A stretch of 64,000 nt of DNA from Aquila chrysaetos chrysaetos (Eukaryota > Chordata > Aves > Accipitriformes > Accipitridae), in the NCBI RefSeq assembly GCF_900496995.4, contig NC_044030.1:1240001-1304000 (forward strand), given 5' to 3'. Each line of letters begins with the position of its first letter. The stretch's first letter is position 1. The notes beneath the pieces were generated by a model. That model saw nothing but the letters and a program-made list of their open reading frames with translations. It did not search any database and was not told the origin of the DNA. Position numbers and translations under genes: made by a program. Below, in pieces: positions 26,801-64,000 of the stretch.

Positions 26801-29461
26801 AGAATATGATAAAAGACTGATCCCCTAATTTTGTACTCTACTACAAATGACTAGAACAAGCATTCAGTAGAACAAACGGGAAATAAAGCTGTAATCTGCA
26901 ATTTGAACTTGAAAGGAACTTTGGGCTGAAAGTGCTCTTTAGAAAGTACATGACTGATGTGTCACCCTGTCAACAACATATTCACAAGTTTCTCCAACCA
27001 AGATATTGTTTGTTTGAACAGCTGGAGACAAGAGTTCGTTCTTTCGATACTGGACAGACAGGTGATGTGTCTATTCAGTGAAAGAAGCTGCTTTAACAGG
27101 CTGAGAAGGTGAAAGCTCTACAGCTATTTCTGGAAATCCGCTCTCCAAGAACTGTATAGGACTTGAGGGTTTTGGAGTACCTGCGGCAATACAATTATTC
27201 TGAGTAACACAAGCAAGCACATTTCATCCAGGAACTTGACCTGCATTGCAAGTAAGCCCTGTGAGAAGTGCAGCAGTTAATGTGTCGCAACAGCAGAAAG
27301 CTGGCTGTTCAAACAAAAGGTCACTGCTCTGGATGCCAGACACAGTCCAGCATCACTGAGAAGAAGATTTTTGTCACGCTTGACAAAACAGGTGCGAGTC
27401 TTTCATAGACAGCATCACCCACAACAAAGGCAGGCACACTTTCAGATGAAAGCCCATACCTTTCAACAGCCTGCAGGACTTAAGCTTTTTTTTTCCAGAA
27501 GAACTGTTATTTTGACAGTACCCAACTCTTCCTGTTCTCTACTAGCAATGTAACCAAAATGGTTCATCTATTTCTGCCTTCAAATCCATCTCATAAAAAA
27601 CTTATGCAACACAATGATTCTTTTCATGTATTCTTCTTCTTGTGCACTATGCAAATACGTTACCTGTCAGAAACAGCATCTTGTTCTTAATTGTTTTTGT
27701 AAGAACTTCACAAACATCTGGGGTTTTGTCTTTCATTTTTTTAAGGGTTACCCCACTAATCCCTATAAGATAGTCCTGAGAATCTTCCTGTTTACAGGAC
27801 AGCATACGGCAGCTTTACTAAGATTTGTCCACAGCTTCTGCTAGCTTCTGGAGACAAACTGGCCATTGACAAACTCCCAGAACCTAAAATACTATAAAGT
27901 TGGTATTTTATTGGTAAATAATATCTTTAGTATAAGCTGAAAATTTGGAGAAAAAGTCTCATCTACAAAAAACACTCATTGATTTGAAATGTTAAGACAG
28001 ATGATATTCTCAAAATAAAATAAACAAAGAATAGAGTCAGAGGAAGGGAAGTAAATAAGAAGCTATTGCTTTATCTTTGAAATCACAGCAAATGTGCTTT
28101 AAGAAAGGGTTTGAAGAAGGATAATATCTCTTTACCAAATACTTAGGAAGAATTCATCCCAAGAATGACAGGCAGCAGGCAAGAAGTCAAGTGCTCTTAC
28201 CTGTGCTGTCAAGGATGGAATTCTGAAGATGACTGGGAGCCTTGTCTTGACTTCTCAACAGTGAATGAGAAGTGATGAGTTGTGAAAGTCCTTGGAAGTA
28301 ATACCATGGAGAATATGTTTGATTTAACAGGAAGGAGAGCTCAGATGAGGCAGAGAAACCAAGGCTTTCCCCCTTCTCAGAGTAAAACCTTCATAAAAGC
28401 ATTTCCAGTGTGCTGGGTGGGCAGATAGAAGCATGGTGAGAAAAGGGTGAAAAATGTGCTATCTTTAGCTGTAAGCAAGGAAATAAATTTTACGAATGGA
28501 AAAAAAAAAATCTTTTCTACCTGTCTGGGGATTAAAACAAATGTTATCAATAAATCACTTCAATAAAGCCACTAGAAATTTATAAAAACATACTTACTGC
28601 TTCCTTCATCCTTTTAGCTGTTGATATTCATCTGACAAGCTTATTGTAATATTTGTTACACCTAATAAAAGCCCAAGTAAGTCAATATATGATGCCCAAC
28701 AGCTTACCTCAGTCATTTCACCTGTGATTAGAGAAATTCTCCATCCCACCTGTCATGGGGACCTAATGTTCTTGGGATTTACAATGGCAAGAATAACAGA
28801 GTTCAGTGACCTTCCCTTCCTTTTTGCTCTTCAAGCCAAGAGAAAAGCATTCATTTTAGACCCCAGGTCTGTTCCATTAATTGCTGCCCTGCCCTGTGGC
28901 CCCCTCTGCCGTGCCAAGCTGTACGTACCACAACTTACCGCGGGAACCACCTACCCATAAAGTTTCTGACAACTGCAACGCACCTGATGAAAACCTCTAG
29001 CACACTCCTGGGAAAAAAGCCGAGCCTGGTTTAGAATACGAGCGGTACCTAATACCTCAGCGAGGCGGGAGGCCTGTCCTCCCCGTCCCAAGCAAGCCCT
29101 CCACCCCGTGGAGGTGGTGGAGAATAAAAACCAGCCCTATTTTCGCAGGCCTGTGGCTGTAGCCTGGGCAAAGCCAGGGAAAGTCCTCGCCGCCACATCC
29201 TCGGGGGTCCCGGCCGGGGACCGCCGAGGCAGCCCCCGCCGCTCTCCCGCCCTCCCTCACCCCTGCGGCGGCCCGGCCCCGCGCCCCCGGGCTGCCACCC
29301 TGCCCCAGACACTCACCAAGGAGTCGCAGGCCACCAGCACCACGCTGGGCCGGGGCTGGTCCCCGGGGGCGGCGGGCCGGGGCCTCGCCCCCGCCCAAGG
29401 CGCGGCGGCCCATGAGGAGCAACGCCAGCCCGGCCCGCCCCAGCGGCCCGCCACCCCGCAT
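6371..29461 (-). CDS. ARSK: ARSK, arylsulfatase K (glucuronate-2-sulfatase), complete, 8 coding exons
   Basis: ARSK is a lysosomal sulfatase that removes 2-O-sulfate from glucuronate in heparan, chondroitin and dermatan sulfate (family knowledge). Coding exons, 5' to 3' on the minus strand: 29317-29461, 23978-24107, 21762-21921, 14936-15218, 11618-11789, 9972-10196, 6731-6955, 6371-6645. All junctions are GT/AG and phases agree from exon 2 onward. The coding length is 1,614 nt once exon 1 is counted as 144 nt, about 537 residues, close to the human 536. Visible features are a short hydrophobic signal core (LALLLM), the N-terminal VVLVACDS metal-ligand strand, the formylglycine motif CCPSR near residue 86, and ADHGELAMEHRQFYK near the C-terminal metal site. 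At least six N-glycosylation sequons are present. Exon 1 has one base too many for the frame. The gene shares a bidirectional promoter with SKIC3. Confidence 0.95.
6731..6955 (-). CDS. ARSK: ARSK coding exon 7
   Basis: The exon is 225 nt, with acceptor ttgcctag and donor gtatgt. It encodes IARIPVPQNLSGYSLIPLL to SEFHGCNVNASTYMLRT and SVLPQLF. Two sequons (NLS, NAS) are present. Confidence 0.95.
8855..8885 (+). repeat. Poly(A) tract of 31 bases in ARSK intron 6
   Basis: An uninterrupted A run follows a purine-rich stretch from about 8740. It could be a retroposon tail or simple slippage. No recognisable parent gene is seen upstream. Confidence 0.8.
9972..10196 (-). CDS. ARSK: ARSK coding exon 6 (C-terminal metal-site motif)
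   Basis: The exon is 225 nt, with acceptor ttgttgcag and donor gtgagt. It encodes EIISALRDTGLLKKTIVIF, then ADHGELAMEHRQFYKMSMYE and SLVDIYPTML. The Asp-His pair of DHGE is a metal/active-site element in sulfatases. Confidence 0.96.
11618..11789 (-). CDS. ARSK: ARSK coding exon 5
   Basis: The exon is 172 nt, phase 0 in and phase 1 out. It encodes VTYEAIKIPKWSSLSEMHP through NIRAFYYAMCAETDAML, with an NCT sequon. The donor is gtaggt. A second in-register GT (gtaatg) lies four bases downstream and would break the frame. Confidence 0.95.
12870..13181 (-). other. Unidentified ORF in a GC-richer block of ARSK intron 4
   Basis: A minus-strand open frame of 103 codons runs from MVCLFDYYKARFYPYEH to a stop. 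It lies within about 500 bp that are visibly richer in G+C than the flanking intron. The composition of the translation (LDDLIHLLDNSRENIDWN, then a Ser/Gly-rich part) looks more protein-like than most shadow frames here. It could be a retrocopied gene fragment. I do not recognise the family, and there is no matching poly(A) tail, so chance remains likely. Confidence 0.25.
14936..15218 (-). CDS. ARSK: ARSK coding exon 4
   Basis: The exon is 283 nt, with acceptor atttcag-type and donor gtatgtg. It encodes NRVEAWTRDVDFLLRQEG through LNLPHPYPSPYAGENFG to YWLEK, with NLT sequons. This is the largest ARSK coding exon. Confidence 0.96.
20135..20197. repeat. Small nested direct and inverted repeats
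   Basis: CTCAAATAA at 20135-20143 pairs with TTATTTGAG at 20148-20156 across a 4-base loop. CTCAAATAAAA recurs at 20187-20197, and GAGTTTGAGTATT is repeated between. This is AT-rich local duplication with hairpin potential. Confidence 0.7.
20430..21303 (+). mobile_element. Solo LTR, family A (endogenous retrovirus, ERVL-like), 874 bp
   Basis: The element starts TGCATTGGGTTTGTG and ends CAACCCACCATA. It is flanked by exact 5-bp duplications ACAGC at 20425-20429 and 21304-21308. An AATAAA at 21112-21117 and a TATA-like TTTAAG near 20609-20616 set the sense as plus, antisense to ARSK. Five-base duplications fit class III (ERVL-type) integration. There are no gag, pol or env remains beside it, so it is a solo LTR. 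It is shorter than the other two family A copies because it has fewer internal CTGCTCCAGC-type repeat units. Confidence 0.85.
21762..21921 (-). CDS. ARSK: ARSK coding exon 3
   Basis: The exon is 160 nt, from (A)MWSGLFTHLTESWNN to DYTSGHHSV. Two donors lie close together: gtaagg after TCA and gtaatc five bases on. Only the second keeps the exon 4 frame (S split as AG|T, giving VSNRVEAW). Using the first would put TAA in frame at once. The acceptor is preceded by a 24-T run on the minus strand. Confidence 0.94.
21922..23977 (-). other. ARSK intron 2
   Basis: Its 3' end on the minus strand carries a 24-T tract (plus-strand A run 21932-21955) next to the exon 3 acceptor. Nothing else is recognised in the remaining 2 kb. 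Confidence 0.6.
23978..24107 (-). CDS. ARSK: ARSK coding exon 2 (formylglycine motif)
   Basis: The acceptor is gattgcag and the donor is gtaaga. The 130 nt enter in phase 0 and leave in phase 1. The exon starts DGRLTFYPGNQT and ends NSPICCPSRA. It holds the C-x-P-S-R sulfatase signature, whose first Cys is converted to formylglycine. Confidence 0.95.
24108..29316 (-). other. ARSK intron 1 (5.2 kb)
   Basis: The intron is AT-rich up to about 28.9 kb and then enters the CpG-rich promoter region. I see no repeat family, exon or RNA gene that I can support. Confidence 0.55.
29317..29461 (-). CDS. ARSK: ARSK coding exon 1 (signal peptide and first strand; frame disrupted)
   Basis: The exon runs from the ATG at 29461-29459 to TTG before the donor gtgagt. 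The ATG frame gives a signal-like start (MRGGGPLGRAGLALLLMG). The conserved sulfatase strand PSVVLVACDSL lies in the frame one base on. The exon is 145 nt where 144 is needed for phase 0 into exon 2. G/C homopolymers at 29388-29392 and 29361-29369 are the likely places for the extra base. Confidence 0.75.
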
Positions 29462-29611
29462 CGCTCAGCCGCCGTGACCCGACCCCTCTCCCGGAGAGAG
29501 GCAAGCGGCAACCCCGACAGCCGATCAGGCCGCCCGGCGGAGCCCCGGCCGCTCCAGAGGACTCTCCGCCGCGGCAGCTGCCCAGCCGCCCGCTCCACCT
29601 CAGCGCCGCGG

Positions 29612-29630
29612 ACTACAGCTCCCAGCGTGC
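29612..29630 (+). promoter_or_regulatory. ZNF143/SBS-type element, copy 1
   Basis: ACTACAGCTCCCAGCGTGC matches the conserved vertebrate promoter motif ACTAYRNNNCCCR bound by ZNF143. Confidence 0.8.
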
Positions 29631-29647
29631 CCCGGGGTGGGGTGGGG

Positions 29648-29666
29648 ACTACGACTCCCAGCGTGC
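29648..29666 (+). promoter_or_regulatory. ZNF143/SBS-type element, copy 2
   Basis: ACTACGACTCCCAGCGTGC has the same orientation as copy 1 and starts 36 bp downstream of it. Confidence 0.8.
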
Positions 29667-29689
29667 ACCCGGGGCGGCGGGAGGCAGGA

Positions 29690-29708
29690 ACTACATCTCC
29701 CACCGTGC
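29690..29708 (+). promoter_or_regulatory. ZNF143/SBS-type element, copy 3
   Basis: ACTACATCTCCCACCGTGC has the same orientation and starts 42 bp after copy 2. It differs from the consensus in the CCCAC step. Confidence 0.75.
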
Positions 29709-29715
29709 CCGAGGG

Positions 29716-29726
29716 AAAATGGCGGC
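29716..29726 (+). promoter_or_regulatory. YY1/TISU-like site (AAAATGGCGGC) with upstream ATG
   Basis: The sequence AAAATGGCGGC fits the YY1 core and nearly fits the TISU initiator-start element. Its ATG (29719-29721) has A at -3 and G at +4, and opens a frame that joins the SKIC3 frame after splicing. Confidence 0.6.
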
Positions 29727-29758
29727 TGACGCGGGAGGGCGGCTGCGTGAAGCCGCAG

Positions 29759-29770
29759 TGCGCATGCGCG
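29759..29770 (+). promoter_or_regulatory. NRF1-type site (TGCGCATGCGCG)
   Basis: The palindromic core GCGCATGCGC matches the NRF1 consensus. It lies within the inferred first exon or just upstream of it. Confidence 0.75.
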
Positions 29771-29785
29771 CGGGGGGCAGTCCCC

Positions 29786-29803
29786 ATGGCTGCTGCGGCG
29801 GCG
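29786..29803 (+). other. Short upstream ORF at the end of SKIC3 exon 1
   Basis: ATGGCTGCTGCGGCGGCG encodes MAAAAA and stops at the donor gtaggt. Spliced to 31132 it meets TAG immediately. This would make a six-codon uORF eight bases ahead of the main start context, if the transcript begins upstream. Confidence 0.4.
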
Positions 29804-31131
29804 GTAGGTGAAGGTGAAGCGGCGGGAGAGGGAGGGACGGCGGTGGCCCGGTTCTGTCCGGTCCGTCCTGTCTTCCCCCGCCGCGACGGCCGGCGGCCCG
29901 GTCTGCCCCCTGCTCGGAGGGGCTGCCGGCGCCGGGCCGCTTCCCCACGCGGCCCGCGGTTACCGGGCCTCGCCGGCGGGCCCGGCCTGGTGGTCCGTCT
30001 TTCCGGGACAGGGCTGTGGAGCCCACCTCTCTGCGAGGTGCCCGGTTTTGCGGTGACGTGGTGTCTCTTTTTTACCGTAGGTGAAAATGGAGCTCAGGCT
30101 CAGAACTGCCGGCGAGGGGCTGTGTGTTTGGTGATCGAGGTGTCTGTGCCCTGTTAGGAACCAAACTTATCTCCAGCAGCTGTTAAGTAATGCACGTTTG
30201 ACAGAGTTCTTTATATATTTTTAGGCTCTGAGGGAATATTTGAAATCCTCCCTCTTTCTTTGTCCATTCATTATAAGTTTCTCTCTAGGCCCTTCATCCA
30301 CTCCTTATTTCTTGCTCTTCAGCTGCTAAAAGGTTTTTTTTTGTTCTGCAGCTTGTCACTTTTTCAGTCTCTTTCAGTGCCTGCACCAGCAGTGTTGTTT
30401 CTCAGCCTCATCTCATTTAGGCAGTTTTGACTATGGCGTTTTCTAAAGTTCGTTTGAGGCAAAACATTTACTATATGCATCAAAATAGTGCATGATTATG
30501 TCAGACTTCAAAAGCATGAATGCCTCTTTGATGTGTCCTTAAATGCTTATTCTTTTTCTCTGTCAGCTGTAGTCAGAAGCGGAGTCCTCCGTAAGTGCAT
30601 GCGAAGGGAGAGAGAGGGGCATTGTGGACCACACCTGAACGTAAACGACAGGCTGGCCATGGTGCTGCCATAGGTAGCACACAAGAAAAACTCTGATTCT
30701 TAGGAACCCGTTGAGCACATGTCCAGTGTAATATGCCTCTTAAGCACAGCTCACTGCTTAGTAATTCCTCTTTTAAAAGAAACTATATGCATGGTGTCTT
30801 CCCAAGAGTCTAACTAGGGTGCCTGTCGTATCCCACCTCTCCTATTTAAATTTATCTTAAACCTTAACAGAAATTCTCTTCTGGGATAGCTACTTTGTGT
30901 CATTTAACTGTTTGGAATATTGACTTAATCCTGCAGTGGAGCTAAGCATAACTAACTAATTTTAACCATCTTGCTTGATTTCAGCAGTTTTTAGTGATGT
31001 ATGGATTTTGGCATATTGCACTATATTTCTGTGTTTAAAATACTCTCTGTGCAATTACAGTAGGATATAAACAATGTTTTGAGTTCACTGTATCTTTTTA
31101 TAATGACTGACTATATGTCATTTTTACTTAG
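29804..31131 (+). other. SKIC3 5' intron between exon 1 and the start-codon exon
   Basis: The first part is still CpG-rich. A possible 24-nt untranslated exon lies at 30567-30590. Nothing else is recognised. Confidence 0.5.
30567..30590 (+). other. Candidate 24-nt untranslated exon of SKIC3
   Basis: A strong polypyrimidine acceptor (TTTTTCTCTGTCAG) is followed after 24 bases by a strong donor (GTAAGTGC). No coding role is possible from the frame. Support is splice-signal strength only. Confidence 0.25.
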
Positions 31132-31139
31132 TAGCCACG

Positions 31140-63490
<32,351 letters not shown>

Positions 63491-64000
63491 GTAAGCATGT
63501 GCCTAATTCAAAGCATTATCAGACACTTCTCCTAAGATGAATCTTACCAAAATTTGTCTGACCAACCTAGCTGTAGTTCAGTTTATTTCACTCTTTCAGT
63601 CCTAATGCGTAAGTACAAATTCCACAACTATTTTAATCATTAGGCTGTTCAGCAGGGTGCTAGAACTATTAAAATGTACAAAGGGAAGCTACATTTCTTC
63701 AAGTGTTTAATTCTTGTCCATTAAGCTGTTGTGCTTTTAGCTTCCTGCGTACTCAAATGAAATGGTTTTCCTGGAAATATGAGTCCTGGGTAGGAGACTA
63801 ATGTGTTGTTGAAAGCACTTTAGCTTTAGTGCTAAATGTAAGTACTGTATTGTTGTGTTCTGTACTGCTAAGATGTGAGACTTCACAAAAAAGTATACTG
63901 AATTGTCAGTGTAGAAATATAAGCACTCACGAAGGAGCAGCCGGCTCAGCATTTTAAATAACTCTCAGTTTTTAATTGGAGTGATATGTGCTTATCTGAA
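63491..64000 (+). other. SKIC3 intron 28, left part
   Basis: Intron sequence follows the donor gtaagc and runs off the window. Nothing is recognised. Confidence 0.6.

Larger units (their letters stand above)
29462..29803. promoter_or_regulatory. Bidirectional CpG-island promoter of ARSK (-) and SKIC3 (+)
   Basis: The ARSK start codon (29461, minus) and the first SKIC3 exon (ending 29803, plus) are divergent and about 300 bp apart. The stretch is very GC- and CpG-rich and lacks a clear TATA box. It holds three ZNF143-type elements, a YY1-type site and an NRF1-type site, the usual makeup of housekeeping bidirectional promoters. The CpG-rich zone extends from about 29.1 to 30.1 kb. Confidence 0.85.

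Noticed and set aside
29108-30157. 349-codon open frame across the CpG island on the plus strand
   Set aside because: GC-rich sequence lacks stop codons by chance. It overlaps ARSK exon 1 on the other strand and SKIC3 splice signals, and has no recognisable domain.

Overview
The window is vertebrate nuclear DNA, almost certainly avian. Long AT-rich introns separate short coding exons with canonical GT/AG boundaries. There are CR1 LINE 3' ends of the bird type and LTR families that are common in bird genomes. Two GC-rich islands lie at the left edge and near 29.1-30.1 kb. The gene set GPR150 - ARSK - SKIC3 (TTC37) matches a block on human 5q15; in birds that block is expected on chromosome Z, which is inferred from synteny and not seen in the sequence.

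Layout. Positions 1-509 (+) hold the 3' end of a single-exon class A GPCR, best read as GPR150. Its C-terminal tail is encoded by a tandem repeat. About 5.9 kb of intergenic sequence follows with no gene I can support. ARSK (arylsulfatase K) runs on the minus strand from 29,461 down to 6,371 in eight coding exons, each of which I could place to the base. The exons sum to about 537 residues, but exon 1 carries an apparent one-base frame disruption. A CpG-rich bidirectional promoter at about 29.46-29.80 kb has three ZNF143-type elements, a YY1 site and an NRF1 site. From it SKIC3 runs on the plus strand, with 28 coding exons from 31,140 to 63,490. These encode about the first 1,070 residues of a TPR protein of about 1,560 residues; the rest lies beyond the right edge.

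The introns carry six LTR copies without retroviral genes between them (solo LTRs). Three of them have exact 5-bp target-site duplications. There are also two CR1 3' ends and one ancient CR1 relic. Five of the six LTRs are antisense to the host gene. The exception sits 91 bp upstream of SKIC3 coding exon 10. One CR1 tail ends right at a SKIC3 3' splice site.

Function. ARSK is a lysosomal glucuronate-2-sulfatase. SKIC3 is the TPR scaffold of the cytoplasmic SKI complex that feeds RNA to the exosome. They share a promoter but no known pathway. I found no operon, CRISPR array, tRNA, rRNA or undescribed multi-gene system. The items most worth checking are the ARSK exon 1 frame break, the in-frame upstream start of SKIC3, the triple ZNF143 promoter, the CR1 tail at a splice site and the repeat-coded GPCR tail.
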